From Anadara kagoshimensis (Eukaryota; Mollusca; Bivalvia; Arcoida; Arcidae): a DNA stretch of 64,000 nucleotides. Below are positions 1 through 12,977 of the stretch, in pieces. The stretch is from contig CM037867.1 of assembly GCA_021292105.1 (NCBI GenBank), forward strand, positions 12,548,183 through 12,612,182. The letters are read 5' to 3'. The notes under the pieces were generated by a model. That model did not search any database and had not been told where the DNA came from. It was given only the letters and a program-made list of their open reading frames with translations. Within the stretch, counting starts at the first letter, position 1; every line of letters begins with the position of its first letter. The position numbers and the translations under genes were made by a program.

Positions 1-157
1 ATGTAGCTAGCTAAACAAAAAGTGCTTACCCTTCCGGAATATTTGGCCTCACTTTCCTGGTGGAAGTTCACGTATTTAACCTTATTTATAAATTTTAAAA
101 TTTGCTTTGGTCCTGGAATGTGATTCAGACATGGATATGTATGTTTGTTTTTTTATT
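1..157 (+). mobile_element. R1 retroelement 3' fragment (sense), cut by window edge
   Basis: Matches the 3' untranslated tail of R1, the main dispersed family here. It shows the landmarks in order: agctagctaaac, cttacccttccgga, cctcactttcctggtgga, ttcacgt, then tgtgattcagacatgg and a terminal gtatgtttgttttttt. R1 sense strand is defined by the reverse-transcriptase reading frame found in the copies at 24.4, 51.1 and 58.8 kb. The 5' part is outside the window or truncated. Confidence 0.75.
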
Positions 158-939
158 GTTTAAGTTGTAACCGTGTACATGATTTACAACGTGGTTAATA
201 TATGTCTAAGGTTAAGGAACAGCACTACTGATAAGGCATTGTATTTCGAAACGGTCGTAATATGGTAGAATATATAAATAAAGTTAAGACAATGTCATGT
301 ACAGAATTTTGATCAAAACATACAATTGATAGAAACTCAAAATTATGTATTTGCACGCTTTAAAACCCCTATGCACATCACACTAAGCGCACAACGATAT
401 TAATAGGCAAAAGGTTTGCCACTTTTCCTGGTGCCGGCGACGGTCCTATTATGCCTATAAAATTGAAATTTTCTTGATAAGACATAAAATCCAATTTAAT
501 CAATCAATCAATCGATCTTTGTTTGAAGATATGTAAACACACTGTCGTTGAAGATATCTACGCACACCCCCATATGCAATCATTTAAATTAGAAAAAAGT
601 TATTGTATTAAAGGATCGAATCGTTCGCAATGTCGACATGATCATTTTCATTTAATAAAATATTTAAAACACAGTTCAAAGACTATTCTTATCGCCTTTC
701 TTTTAATATAACTAACAGGTGTATTTTATAGAAAGAAAGACATTTTACATTTGATGTCCGAATATTAATATCATAACAGATTAAAAACATAAAACACCTC
801 CGCTAAAGATCAATCTCTTATACGCAATGCCATTTTGGAATGTCCAGCTTTTTCGTCATTGGTTAAACGTATATTGAGATTTATGACAGAAGAATAATTG
901 GCGTGGAAAGAATTGTTGTCTTAAAATTATTACAAAATT
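158..939. other. no recognisable feature
   Basis: AT-rich sequence with only short ORFs. I see no gene, repeat family or structured element here. Confidence 0.5.
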
Positions 940-2530
940 TGAAGTTAAGTTTTATTTCAATTTCTTGTCAGTAAGGTTTAGATAGATGAAGTCTGGGATT
1001 GTATACTTTTGTTTTATACTCTCATTTTTGTATTGGCTCTACATATTGTAACATAATCGTTGAAATAACCGTAAAGGTGCAGAATAACGTATGCTATAGG
1101 CTTAATGAACTGATATTTTGAAATATTGTCATGAAGATGCTCGACATTTGTGCGAGCTACAATATAGCAGTGGGACATACTAAATACCATTGCTTTAATC
1201 ATTGAGGCATTGTTAAGATTCATCAAGGTAGTTTTTCCTGCTTTAAACACCAATACATCTGGTTGACAACAACTTTTGAGCACATTCGTGTTAGTTGAAA
1301 CAATGTCTTCTTACAACAAAACTCCAACTGACTAATTGTTCTTGATGGAATTGTTGGTTGTTGGCATGTTTTTGTGCATTGTTGTCAACTGCAACAATGT
1401 CATCTGACAAATTGATACTCACATGAAATTATTCATCAATAGGATATATTTTGCAACACACAGCTAACTGTCGACTGACACGCTGTTTTTACAACAAAAG
1501 TTTGGCTTGCAACTTTTTTAATTCAACAGCAAAATTGGTTCGACATTGGTGCGAAGGACAATATAACGGTATGGGCATAGTTTTATCTATTGATGTATTA
1601 GCATTGTTTGCAAACAAAAATTGATTAAATGTGTATTCAAAACAATCATGCATACTTTATCAAAAAGGTATCAAGCCCATCGAAAGAGCCATTTAAATTT
1701 TAAATTCGAGACATAAATGCTCTTTTTTCCCCATTAATGTTAAGCTAAATGTTTGGATGTCCATAATTTTGGCCGAGCACCAGGCCTATTCATGATAAGT
1801 TTTTCCAAAATGGCTTGTGCTGCAAAATTAAAGCAGTTTTGGTAATAGTTCTTAACACCCTTGCCATAAATAAATTATTCAGAGTTAAAACGTTTTTCCA
1901 TTTATAAAACTTATATTGGAATTTATGATAAAGGGATCAAAGAGTGTTGGCACGGAAGCCTCATTAGAACATCAAGATACGCTACACCTTGACAATTACT
2001 CAAGTATTTCAAACGGGTATGCAATATCAAACTGTTTCACAACTGTCAGAGAACCATTAACGTCTATTTTAAAGTTCAATTTTATTTTATTTTTCTGTCG
2101 GTAAGATTTAGATGGAATATGATTGTGAAGTCTTTTTTCTCTCATTTCTGTATTTGGTTACAAATAAAGCACTCAACAAGAATACCATTGTAACAAATAA
2201 AATAAAAAAATAAAAAATGCTCAATGCACTGTCCTTGTTTTTGAGACATCGTTAAGCTTTATAAGGATCGTTATCCCCTGTTTTAAAGATCGAATAGACA
2301 GATCGTTGGTTGACGGCATGCGTTTTACGAATTGTAGTCAACCAAAATAATGCCTTCTTACAACACAATGTCATCTGACAAAACTATGGTTTTACCAAAT
2401 ACATTTTTTTACAGTTAATTGTCAAGTGACACGCTGCCTTTTAACAACAAAATTGTGGCTTGCAACATGCATTAATACATGTCAATTTTCAATTCAATAG
2501 GAAAATGTTAATTGTCAGTCTGGTTTAAAT
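940..2530. repeat. diverged direct duplication (940-1560 and 2080-2530)
   Basis: Two stretches about 1.1 kb apart share an ordered set of words: gtcagtaaggtttagat / gtcggtaagatttagat, ctcatttttgtatt / ctcatttctgtatt, tcttacaacaaa / tcttacaacaca, caatgtcatctgacaaa in both, and tgacacgctg followed by ttggcttgcaac / gtggcttgcaac. A second smaller echo inside the first copy (tcgacatttgtgcgag at 1141, tcgacattggtgcgaag at 1538) suggests more than one round of duplication. No coding capacity is seen. The spacer holds nothing recognisable. Confidence 0.6.
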
Positions 2531-2770
2531 ATCAGAGAAGAATATATAGGTCTTTCTGGATTTTGTCTTATCTTTTTTGTTTTAAAAATAACTTCCTTAT
2601 GTCTATATTCTATACAGCCACAGATTAGACTACTGGTAAATGTTTCATTTAATAGTACGAGGGCGAAGTGGCTAGACGTTATACGAATACATGTACATTC
2701 TGATGTTTTATGATTCCATTATAATTACATAGGAGTGTTTTAGTGGTTTTGTATTTCATCGGTATATATA

Positions 2771-2994
2771 TAGGCAAACAACAATGACCTGTTCGCTTGA
2801 CCTTTTAATTAAATATATATTACTGACCAGTGCATTGATGTATAGGGAATACCTTGCTGATTTGGTTTATATCAATTTCGTATTGTTCACGTATTACCTG
2901 TAAATCCTAATACTATCTATGTATTGAGTTGATTGTCACTCGTATATGAATTTTGTTATGGAGGGTCAAGCAGATAGGTTAATGTAATTTGCTT
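2771..2994. mobile_element. T1 foldback MITE, copy 1
   Basis: The left end TAGGCAAACAACAATGACC and the right end, read in reverse complement (TAAGCAAATTACATTAACC), are imperfect terminal inverted repeats flanked by TA. The same ends, with better conservation, bound the copy at 20190-20428. Non-coding and about 225 bp, so it would depend on a transposase elsewhere. The TA duplication fits Tc1/mariner-like elements. Confidence 0.6.
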
Positions 2995-3309
2995 ATACCC
3001 GAATAAATATAAAACGTTATATTATATTTCATATTGTTCAGCGTTTTATAGGTTTATTTTTAACAGTGATGTTTTTAATCGAGAGATTAAGCAAGGAGGT
3101 TAAGTAAAATGTGCCATGTACAAAAAACCACACCCATCTATGTTAACATAATTAGTATACTGCCTGTAGTTTTATTTATGTACATTTTGTTGTGAGTAAA
3201 TAAAAATAAACCACTTGTCAGTGTTTTCTGCACAATATGCTACTAGATACCTCTGTCTTGTAATTTCGACAATATTGTAAGCAAAGCGAAAAAATTAAGT
3301 TAAAATTCA

Positions 3310-3545
3310 CATGCAAAATAATATACCAAACAATGTCCAGATGACAATCTTAAAGCAAAGTAAAAACTTTGAAGATTGAAAATTAGGTTAAACATTTAAG
3401 CGTCCCCCAGGGAAGTGATGCTTAGTGTCCCAGAAGGGTATGCACCTCCTGTTTAGTTACCTACACCTGCCATTTGTGTAATAACAAATTAAATGGGAAT
3501 GAAAGGATATCTTCATACACTCAATCCCTAGCAAGCAATTAGATA
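3310..3545 (-). mobile_element. R1 3' fragment (antisense)
   Basis: In order it contains accaaacaatgtccag, aagcaaagtaaaaacttt, attaggttaaac, cccagggaagtgatg, cagaagggtatgcacctcctg, and a decayed version of the following block. Diverged by substitutions and small indels. Confidence 0.65.
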
Positions 3546-4884
3546 CCTCGTCTTGTTATTTTTCTATATACTAAATGCAAAAAATTAAATTGATTTGAAC
3601 ATTGACCAATGTTTGTTTTTAGGTATTATTTTATTGTTCAAAGCTAAATCCTCAAAAAACATAATTGTAGTCTATGCCAATGAACTCAACTTGATGGGTC
3701 ATGTAATGCTGACATAATTCGCAACGTGTGTGTGTGTTTGTGTTTGTGTGCTAAAATGAAACTCTTAATGTTAGAACCAAATAAAAAATTCTTAAATATA
3801 TTATTGTGCTTCAATGATATATAACCGTCTAAAAATGATTGTATCTGTTGTTTTTGTGAGAATGATGTTGTCTTATCCGACTTTTGTAAAATGCATACGA
3901 ATATAATGAAAAATATATCATTTAGTACATCAATTGATTACAACCTCCACAGTAAAACATTTACCGATATATAGGTTAAGGCATCATACACAAACAAAGA
4001 AACCAGTCCATGTTCAAATAAAAACAATAATCGAAGTCACAAAAGCACATTGGGACAACTGAATGTTGCATTCTCGATTTTGGTTTGGCACTAGAGTAAG
4101 TTTCCAATTTTAAAAATACTGTTGAAGGGCACTTATCCCTCACATTGATTTTTAAAACCGAAACTTTAAATGGAAATTTGGTAATTTCGGTTTTACGTTT
4201 TTCAGTTAAAGACACTCCTCTAATATTTTGAATTCGGTTTATTAAAAATTTGGTTAACATAATGTAAAATCATACGAAATATTAGATGAAATTAGAGATA
4301 CATTAGGTAATCGGATGTCATAATTTTTATTTTGCCTCTATAAAATGTTTTATATAATTTATCAATTTTGGGAAGGAAGACAATTAATGTTTGTAATATT
4401 TGTTAACTAGATTTTTATTAGATATTCTTAAATTTTAATATCATTTGATATTAAAGAACAGATATTAAAGAACAAATAGTCAAATTTGCTAATTAAGTGC
4501 TTGAAGGTAATATTATGAAATGTCATATACTTCTTAAACACTAGAAATGCAACAGGTATTTATTAACCGATTATTCAATAATTTATTATCTATTTTTTAT
4601 TATTTCGATTGAACAATTCATATATTTTGATAACATAAATGAATTGAAGTGGGAATTTAAATTAGTTTTCTTCAGTAAATTTTATATGATTTAGAGCTAT
4701 TTTAACTCAGATGCATCAAATAGATAAAACCGTTTTAATAACCAATTGTATATTGTATTATGATGAATTGGTATTTTTTGTTTTGATTAATAAATTCTGT
4801 TACGGTGTTAGTAAGACAATATCTATTTCACGGATAAATTAATCAGACACGTATAAAACAAACGTGGCGGATGTAGTTTGTTAA
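3546..4884. other. no gene recognised; possible R1 end near 4000
   Basis: AT-rich. A short GT-rich run lies near 3725. Around 4000-4045 the words aaaccagtccatgttcaaat and aatcgaagtcacaa faintly resemble the R1 3' end. Nothing else is supported. Confidence 0.4.
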
Positions 4885-5155
4885 ACAGTATGCCCTTTTT
4901 CTTCCAGAGTACCCGGGCTCCCTTTTCCGGTAAAGTTTACGTGTTGAACTTAATTTTCCAGTTTTAACTATTTGACGTCCCTAACTTCAATGTCATTTTC
5001 AAATAAATGTGAGTTCACATATTGCAGATATAACTACCTAAACAGGAGACGCTTAACCTTTCTGAGCCTCTGTCTCACTTCTCTGGTAGAGTTCAGAGTT
5101 GTTGTTTTGCTATGGGATTGTGATTTAGTTATAGTTTTTTTATTTTGTTTATGAT
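4885..5155 (+). mobile_element. two adjacent decayed R1 3' fragments (sense)
   Basis: The first (about 4890-4970) shows cttccagagtacccgggctc, ccggtaaagtttacgtg and ttccagttttaac. The second (about 5040-5155) shows aacaggagacgcttaacc, tctcacttctctggtag and gggattgtgatttagttatag. Both are 3'-tail pieces in the same orientation. Confidence 0.6.
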
Positions 5156-5919
5156 TTATTGACTATTTATTATTAAATTTCTGTAGTAAAAATGTCTTTT
5201 TTTTTTAAAAAAAGTTCCGTGTTAGAGAATAATGTATAAAACATTGTCAAAGAACAACGGACAATGCACGATTGTTAACTAGATGCTGATAATATTATTT
5301 GTTTGATAGTTGCGTGTTGCTCCGAGTAAATTTGCACCCAGATTTAGAATAGCTACTGAAACTATTTTTGACTTATATCAATTGGGTTTGTTTTAGATAT
5401 TGTTTATTGGTATGTAATATTAAATTTAGAAATGTATGTTCCAAGCTTCAAAAGATGGATATTTTGTATTCACACGTTCTGTCTTTTATTAATTTGTCTA
5501 TACCTCTCATCAATTTAATATATTAGTGATCAAAGTTATTTTTGTTTGAAGATATTTTATAAACATATCATGTGCATCAAAAGCGTTCAAGTATCCGTAA
5601 ACTACATATAACAAATTGGCTTATGGGTATGCCGTCAACAAACTCAAAATAAGATATTTCCGATTGTAAATTATAGAATCGTGCTCATATCAATATCAAT
5701 TATCAATGATACTAGGACTGTCTTTCTAATTGATAAAATTTTAAATTATATTTTCCTGGATGCTTATGTGGACAAGAATTATAAAGAATAAAATAAAGTA
5801 GAAATAAATGTTTCTGAGCTTTGATAGAACGTGTCACATTTAAAAACCACGTATAATCTCTAGTTTAATTGGTGATGTTCATATTTCCATCTATTCTTGA
5901 TAACGTCTTCAGTTTTGCA
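5156..5919. other. no recognisable feature
   Basis: AT-rich, short ORFs only. No repeat family recognised. Confidence 0.45.
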
Positions 5920-6190
5920 TCAATATCAACAAAAATACAAATCCATGTCCAATCCAAATCCCCAAAGCAAATAAAATAATTGAAGGTGGAAAATAAGGTT
6001 AAACAACGTACATTTACGTCAGAGAAGAGAGAACGGGTGCTCTGGAAGGTTAAGCACATTCTGTTACTTAGCTACAACTGTCACATGCGTAACCAAAACT
6101 TTGAATGAAATGAACATAGATCCATGTAGCGTCAAATATGTCCAGGGTAAATTTGGACACAGAGACATCGTACTATCAACAATACTGTGA
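5920..6190 (-). mobile_element. R1 3' fragment (antisense)
   Basis: Starts aaaaatacaaatccatgtcc, then aataaggttaaac, gggtgctctggaaggttaag, agctacaac, gtcaaatatgtccaggg, acacagagacatc and tcaacaatactgtgat. The last words correspond to the very end of the R1 reading frame and the start of its 3' tail. Confidence 0.7.
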
Positions 6191-7621
6191 TATTAAAATG
6201 ATATAATTTTGCAATCATCCTTTTTAAAAACATAAATATTACCTGTTATATATCTAGGAAGTATTTATGTTAATGAAGATTGTTAAATTGCTATAATTTA
6301 AACACGGATCTTTATGTTTGTAATATATTATTAGTGAAATGACTAGATGAATATTACCAATTTCCAATTATTTTTGAGATAGTGGGTAAAATTGTCTTGC
6401 GTTGGTCATCGAGCGTGTGAACGTGTGAGCGTCTATGTGTGTAAATACATATAATACCAGTGTAAAGTTTTCAGCAGTAGAAAACTGTTACGAAATAATT
6501 TCTCATCTGTAGTGTTTGGGCCAAAACTGTGAAACCAAAATATATTTTCTGACTATACAAAAGTATAACCTACTGAGTTTATCATACTCTCTGGGATTCT
6601 TAATCCACCAACGGAAATACTTGTCTAGTGGTTTTAAATTACAAATCATACCAGTTTTAATTTACAACACTAGGTGGCCGTTTTGAAATACAATTCCAAA
6701 TTAGAAGTGGTTGTAAAACATTGTGAAACCTTAATTTTTAAGTGTTTAAAACTAGTACATAGTGTGTAATATTGTAACTTACAAATAAAATCGAAACCGA
6801 GTCTCAAATTTCTCTTAGCTCAAAGATCTAAATTAAGGTAACAATTAATAAGTAATTTGAGATTTTGAACGTGAATTTTGCCCGCCCGCTAAATGTGAAG
6901 GTTAGCAAAAACTTGGATGTATAATTAATTCGGAAGCGATAGTGCTTGTAAACAAACTCAACACAATGCATATTAAAACTTAATATTGTTTTGTGAAAAA
7001 ACAAATGGTAATTAATTTTCATACATATTTAAAATAATGTAACAGTGCTTTCTGCTGTTATTGCAATTAAAACGTGAGAAAATCGTAAGGTTTCTCGCTA
7101 AATTTCATCTGAAAAAATGAATATTATTTTTCTTTTTATACCAATGAAGGTCAGTGGTTGACAGTTTGTGTTTGAAATACTAACCTATCAAGATTATTTA
7201 TCGTTGTTTTGAAAACAAAACAAACCTTGTCAACTAAGTTAATTTTATATTTAGCGACTAAATGTCTCTATGCTACCAAATCAATTAGTTTAATAAGTGA
7301 AATAAAAACAATTATACAATATTTGGACCTAAATAATCTAATTTTGTGTTTAAATTTTAGTAAGTTCATTTTGTTGAGAATATTTGTGACAGTGAGTTTC
7401 TTTGTATTTGCAACACTGTCATTGTTCCATCTATATTATAAATACTTTCAATTTCTTTTATCTAGCTTCTCGGAAACAATTACATATCTTAGTTACAAGA
7501 ATATACATTATATCAACTAAACTGTTAATCTTTTATACATTATTGTTTTACCCTTTTCTTTTTGAATTGAGAGAAAGTCAACATATAGTTATGCAACCAA
7601 ACCACTAGTCTCAATGAAAAC
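6191..7621. other. no recognisable feature
   Basis: AT-rich. An ORF of 103 codons at 7209-7520 has low-complexity Leu/Ile/Tyr-rich content and no motif I recognise; I do not treat it as a gene. Confidence 0.45.
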
Positions 7622-7743
7622 AAAACAAACAAAAACAAACATACCAATCCATATGCACACGAAAATACCAAAGTAAAAAAAAATAAATCCGTGAATTGCC
7701 ATCAGGTAAACCAAACCTGTTCTGTTTAGCTAGCTACATTAAG
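7622..7743 (-). mobile_element. R1 3' fragment (antisense), abutting a MITE
   Basis: Begins aaaaacaaacataccaatcc and ends agctagctacattaag, directly before the TA that starts the MITE at 7746. After the MITE the R1 sequence does not resume, so the junction may be a truncation rather than an insertion into R1. Confidence 0.65.
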
Positions 7744-7745
7744 TA

Positions 7746-8306
7746 CTGTAAATCAAGAAATTAATGCGAGCAAGAAATTAATGCGAAAAATGCGAGGCCT
7801 GTTTTATCGCATTAATTTCTTGTCGCATTAATTTTCCGATTTCCAAAAGTTCAATGTAAAATTATTTATCTCCCTTGAACCGGAAGTTGTAATCATGGGT
7901 CATTTATTAGAACTCATGACGATAATAGTCTCTAGTTCTGGTATAAAGTATTATTAATCTCTTCATAAATTGTAGAGAAATTTAGCGGTATAAGTAAGAC
8001 TTTTTTCATCACAAACTTCCACATTGCCATGTTTGAAACACAATGATTTACAGTGAAACGGGACATTCTTTTTATGCACCAAACGAATTTCTTTGTGGTG
8101 CCGAAGTGTATGATTATTACATGTTTATGGAATAATAAACAAGTCATAAGAAAATAATTCAACATTTTTTGTTATTTTTTCAAGATAAAAAATGGCAAAA
8201 GTAATTTTTGGAATTTAAAAAAAATCGCATTAATTTAAATACGCATTTTACAGCAAAATCGACAATTCGCATTTATTTCATGACGCATTAAATTCCTGAT
8301 TTACAG
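7746..8306. mobile_element. 561-bp MITE, TIR CTGTAAATCAnGAAnTTAATGCG, TA target site
   Basis: The left end CTGTAAATCAAGAAATTAAT and the right end (reverse complement CTGTAAATCAGGAATTTAAT) match over about 23 bp, both continuing into GCG, and are flanked by TA at 7744-7745 and 8307-8308. Subterminal copies of attaatgcg / cgcattaat recur several times near both ends, a common feature of DNA transposons where transposase binds. No transposase ORF, so non-autonomous. TA duplication points to the Tc1/mariner superfamily, by inference. Confidence 0.8.
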
Positions 8307-8308
8307 TA

Positions 8309-10084
8309 TTTTTATTTTATAATTAAGTTTGTTGTTGTGCTAATGTTACACTGTACTTTTGCATTTACTGCAGATAAATATACTCAATAACCCGGTGATC
8401 TTAAAATTCATGATACAATACACTAAGCTACTGCAGCTTTGAAAAATAAGCGTGTTGATATATTTTACCTGCACTTATTGAATGCGTTGTAATAAAATTG
8501 ATTCTGAAAAGTGAACGAACAATTGAAATGATAGAACTTTGTTGAAATTTAAATATTCATGTTTAAACTTTTAAAGTTTTAACTTTGGAATTGTGATTTA
8601 TATATGGATTAGTATATTCCCTAAAATATAATAATTGAAAATATGAAAAAAAAAGTTTTCTCGAAATTATATAAGTCATAAATACGAAAGGTATTTGGAT
8701 TAATGTTGGCAAACTATGATTTTTTTTAAATTTTAAATATGTTTCAATATGTACAATGGCATAAAGGTAATTGTAGATAAATTGAAGGCAGACTCAATAT
8801 TTTACTATAACTACACCACCTGAAATGTACTCCTATTTTGAAATATTTTTACGAGAAGTGATCCAATATGTATTTGTAGTTCTTTGTCCAGTCTTGTATC
8901 AATTGATTTAATTGTGTCGTATTCATTATTTTGTCTGTTTCTACGTACCTATTATGTCCTTACAAATTAAATGTATTCAAATTTTAGTATTGCATGTTGA
9001 ACTACCACAAATGGTTAAACAGTTCCTGTCAAGACAATTTACATTTATTTTATTAATATTCTAACAACAATCAAAAACTTCAATACCAGTGGCATTGTAC
9101 ATTTTTTGGAACCAACAGCTTTAATTATTCGATCACGTTTACAATTCAGAGTTAAAGTATAATATTGCCATTAATTTATATTGTCTTTCCGGATCATTCG
9201 GCATAACTTTCATTGTTGAAGTAATTACTACATTTGTTTAAATTGTGCAGGTCTAGACAACCATTTTGGGAATAAAATCCATCTTCAGCAGTGGTCGGAC
9301 CACTGTGTTTAATTTAATTTGCCCTTTTCAATATTTTTATTGTAATTGAACAATGACACTTGTTTAGTTCCATTTATCGTGCCAATATACCTTACCACGG
9401 ATTAGTATACTTAATGACCTAATGACTCTGTAATTAGTGTCAATCTGACAATTTTTGGTACATAAATTTATTAAACACGTTAAATTGTTTTTATCTGAAT
9501 TAATTGCACTTATTGAAGGTGTTGAAATATTACATGTATTTGAAATACGGACCAAGAATTTAATTATATAACCCACGTTCATTTATTTCAATAATTGGCT
9601 ACTGACACTCTAAGAACGACACATAATTATGTTTTCAAATTACTAAATAATAAAACCCCTGTTGTATAAATCAACTGCAGACAAACTATTTAATATATAT
9701 CTTTGTTTCGTATCCCCACCTATTAAAATATATTCAGGATTTCACGATTTACTCTAATAAATTGCTGATTGATGACATCCTTTGAATTAAAATGATGAAA
9801 AAGGAAACTCAAGAAAAATAATTGAATTTGGTATAAACACGTAATTGTAGACACTGATAAATTAATTTTAAAATCTTATTAGTTTCAGTTCAATAAATAA
9901 GCAATATCATTCATTGTGAGAAGTAACATGTTGAATTTGCAAATAGCAGTTTGTCTTTTTTAAGTCTGATACTTAAGATTTTATTATCTTTAAACTGTGA
10001 TATATATAAATTGTTTTAGAAATTCCACTATTGTATTATTTGCTAAAATTATAGATGCTTGATGTCCTCTGTAATTTACTTCAC
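8309..10084. other. no recognisable feature
   Basis: AT-rich; only short ORFs. No repeat family recognised. Confidence 0.45.
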
Positions 10085-10260
10085 GAAGTTATTTGAAAAG
10101 GCACTGATCCTTCCGGAGCACCATGTCTTAGATCCTTAGCGGATAAAGAAAGCTCAACCCTTTGAGGCACCCGGTTCTACATGTCTGGTTGCATTCCACG
10201 TGTTTTACTTAGTTTGTCAATTTTTACTTATATTTTTGAAATTATGATTTTGAATATAAA
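10085..10260 (+). mobile_element. R1 3' fragment (sense)
   Basis: Contains ccttccggagcacc, then a second decayed start (ctcaaccctttgaggcaccc), ttccacgtgtttta and tttgtcaatttttact. It ends in a degraded version of the usual gtgatttggacatgg block. Confidence 0.6.
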
Positions 10261-10577
10261 TTAATATATTTGATGGTGGTTTGCATATATTTTACATACT
10301 TTCACTAATCTAATCAAATTTCTATGCAAGTCTATGAATAGTCTTGTCCATTTTTGTTGTTTCCAAATATGTACTTTTTCTCTTACAATGTTTTTTCCTA
10401 TTTGATGCCTTTAAACTTGTTTGTTACAATTTAGGAATATTTAGCATAAACATATTTTTTATTCAATCGGCGCATGCCAATGTTGATGATATGAATTCTA
10501 AGACATATTACGCGATCCTATTCTCAGAAAGCATGTAATAGTTTACATTTGCATCCGATGTTCTAATTGTATATATA

Positions 10578-10770
10578 ATCATAAAACATAAACATACTAA
10601 TCCATATCCAAATCACAATCCAGAAGCTAAGTATAATTTTCGAACTGACAAGTTAGGTTAGACAAGTGAAATTCCACCAGGGAAGTGAGGCCGGGTGCTC
10701 CGGAAGGGTAAGCACTTCCTGTTAAGCTAGCTACACCCACCACGTGTGTAATCAAAATCCCTGCACCCCG
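10578..10770 (-). mobile_element. R1 3' fragment (antisense), well conserved
   Basis: Runs from aaacatactaatccatatcc through cacaatccagaagc, aactgacaagttaggtta, ccaccagggaagtgaggc, gggtgctccggaagggtaag, ctagctacacccaccacg to gtgtaatcaaaat. It breaks off before the reading-frame end. Confidence 0.75.
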
Positions 10771-11267
10771 TTTGAAAATTTGGTATATCGACGCTCTCAG
10801 AAAATCGGAATGCCTAAAGAAACATTGATTATCAACGAGCTTCTTCACATTAGAAATGCCTACGTTTGATTCAACTGATAGTAATTAATAATAACAATTA
10901 TTATGTGTGGTTTACATCCATCATTCATTCTTCAAAATCATTTTTTTTTTAAATTCGATAAAAACATTCCAAATTTAAGAAATGATGCAAGGTATGTCCG
11001 TTATGTTATATGTTATTCCAGATATAGTATCAGTGGAGTGGATATTAAATATGAGGGTTAATAAAAAGTGTATATGTGTCGAAGATCATATCAAATAAAC
11101 ACATGACTTTTTAAATATTGAAATGATATCATGAAAATACTGTGTCATATTGGAAACCAAATATTCTGCAACATACCTTAACTAAGAATTTATTAATTTA
11201 AATCTGTCGAATTTAATATAGCTTTGTTATTATGTTACTCAGAAATTAATGTTGTCATTTTAACACC

Positions 11268-11365
11268 CTCACATGTTTAACCTTATTTGCTAGTTTCAGA
11301 GTCTTAACTTGGCCTTGGGATTGTGATTTCGATATTGGGTTGGTATGCTTGTTTTTAATGTTTAT
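11268..11365 (+). mobile_element. R1 3' end fragment (sense)
   Basis: Shows ctcacatgtttaacctta, gctagtttcagagtctt, ggattgtgatttcgatattg and tatgcttgttttt. About 40 bp further on an antisense R1 end begins (11408), so the two 3' ends face each other. Confidence 0.6.
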
Positions 11366-11407
11366 TCTTAGTCGAAAAGTATTCCCAAATGATGCTGAAG
11401 TTAAAAT

Positions 11408-11500
11408 AAAAACAAACATACTTATCCATGCCCAAATCAAAATCTAGAAGCTAAGCCAAATCTTGGAAACTAACAAATTAGGTTAAATTTGTAAGCATTA
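11408..11500 (-). mobile_element. R1 3' end fragment (antisense)
   Basis: Shows aaaacaaacatacttatcc, cccaaatcaaaatctagaag, tggaaactaacaaattaggt. With 11268-11365 it forms an inverted pair of R1 3' ends. Confidence 0.6.
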
Positions 11501-12147
11501 GTTAGTGCTGCCAGAATATTTTATGAAAAACATTGGTTAAAAATGAATATGAATCTGGAGTCCGTTCCGCTCGTGTCTCTAAGAAATGTACAATTTCATA
11601 AATGTCCATTCCATATTAATTTTTACCAGGAACTAGCATTGCTTTTTGAAGAAAGCTAATACAATTCTTCATAAAATAGAACTAATAAGGTTTTATAAAA
11701 TAAACATAAATTGTATATCTGCTTATGCATTTCTCATGTACAACAAACAATATATTAATGTAATAATAATATTAACCATGAGGAATTGTTTAGTAAAATA
11801 GTTTTTGCTTACGTTTTATTTATAACCCTTTGCTTCGATATGTTTGTATTGTCTGTTTTGCAGATGTAATATTAACCTCTTATTTCTCGTTCTTGTTTGT
11901 ACTGGCTTGTTGACAAACTGCATGTAGATAAGATATTCTTAAGACATATATTTATCATTTTTTAATTTCAAATTTTCAGCTATAATTTGATAAAACTCTA
12001 CTATAAAGTATGTGAATACAAATTGCACATTTCTGTTCTGCATTTTAAAATGACAGATCCGCTTGAGGTTTTCAGGTTTTCGTCTATTCAGATGGGAAAT
12101 AGCTATTGGTCTTTTTGCTACTTGACCTCACATTTTCATAAATCATA
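11501..12147. other. no recognisable feature
   Basis: AT-rich; nothing supported. Confidence 0.45.
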
Positions 12148-12205
12148 ATCAACCACAAACTTACCCATCCACGGTCAAGTCACAATCCCAGAAACATAAA
12201 TAAAA
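12148..12205 (-). mobile_element. short R1 3' end (antisense)
   Basis: Only the outermost ~55 bp: caaccacaaacttacccatc, cacggtcaagtcacaatccc, agaaac. Low information but in the right order. Confidence 0.4.
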
Positions 12206-12531
12206 AATATAATTATGATCAAGCTATGAGAGGAATTAAGAATTCGTGTCAACTGTATGTATATTTCAATTGATTCATATAGTAATTTTCATCGATTTAA
12301 AGTTATGTTCATAAACGTCATACAACCCACTGTGAGATCGTAGAAAAACAGTTGAATTAGTGCGATTATTTTCTATTTAAATTATTTTTCACACGAGGGT
12401 ACGACCCAGGAGGGTAATCATACCCATATAATAATTCACTCCCACATAGTATGTCTTGAAAATAAAATGTTATTATAGACGAGTAAAATGTACTTGTCAG
12501 ATGTTAAAGTCACTGAGAACATTGTATCATA

Positions 12532-12856
12532 TCAAAAACAAACATAGTTATTCATGTAAGAATCACAATCCAGAAGCAATGTAAAAGCTTTGAAACTGAC
12601 AAGTTAGGTTGACACTTGACTTTTCACTAGGGAAATGAGGCCGGGTGATCGGGGGGGGGGTAAGGTTATCCTGTTCAGCTAGCTACACCTGCTACGCGGG
12701 CAATAAAAGTTGTGCGAAAGGAACATGGAACTATTGGGTGTGAAATATATCAAGGCAATCCTAAACACAGAGACATCAAACTTATCAAAAATACTGTGAT
12801 GTCGGTCATAAAACTTTTTGAGGGCATTGATAAGCTTTGGCTTGCAATATAGGTAA
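12532..12856 (-). mobile_element. R1 3' fragment with a poly-G expansion
   Basis: Runs from aaaaacaaacatagttattc to the reading-frame end (tggaactat, cacagagacatcaaactta, aatactgtgatg, ggccttgataag-like and ggcttgcaatat). At 12651-12660 ten Gs replace the usual ccggaagggt, giving a local mononucleotide run. Confidence 0.75.
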
Positions 12857-12977
12857 TGAAATAGTTATTTATTCAAAAATCAATAATCAATATGACATGT
12901 TCTCGTTTGGGGGTCTCAGCGAACGAGTGGTATATGACGCGCGCGATTACGGATTGCGGTCGCTCAATGTAAACGTA

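Noticed and set aside
7209-7520. Open frame of 103 codons
   Set aside because: Low-complexity hydrophobic translation of AT-rich DNA, with no family resemblance.
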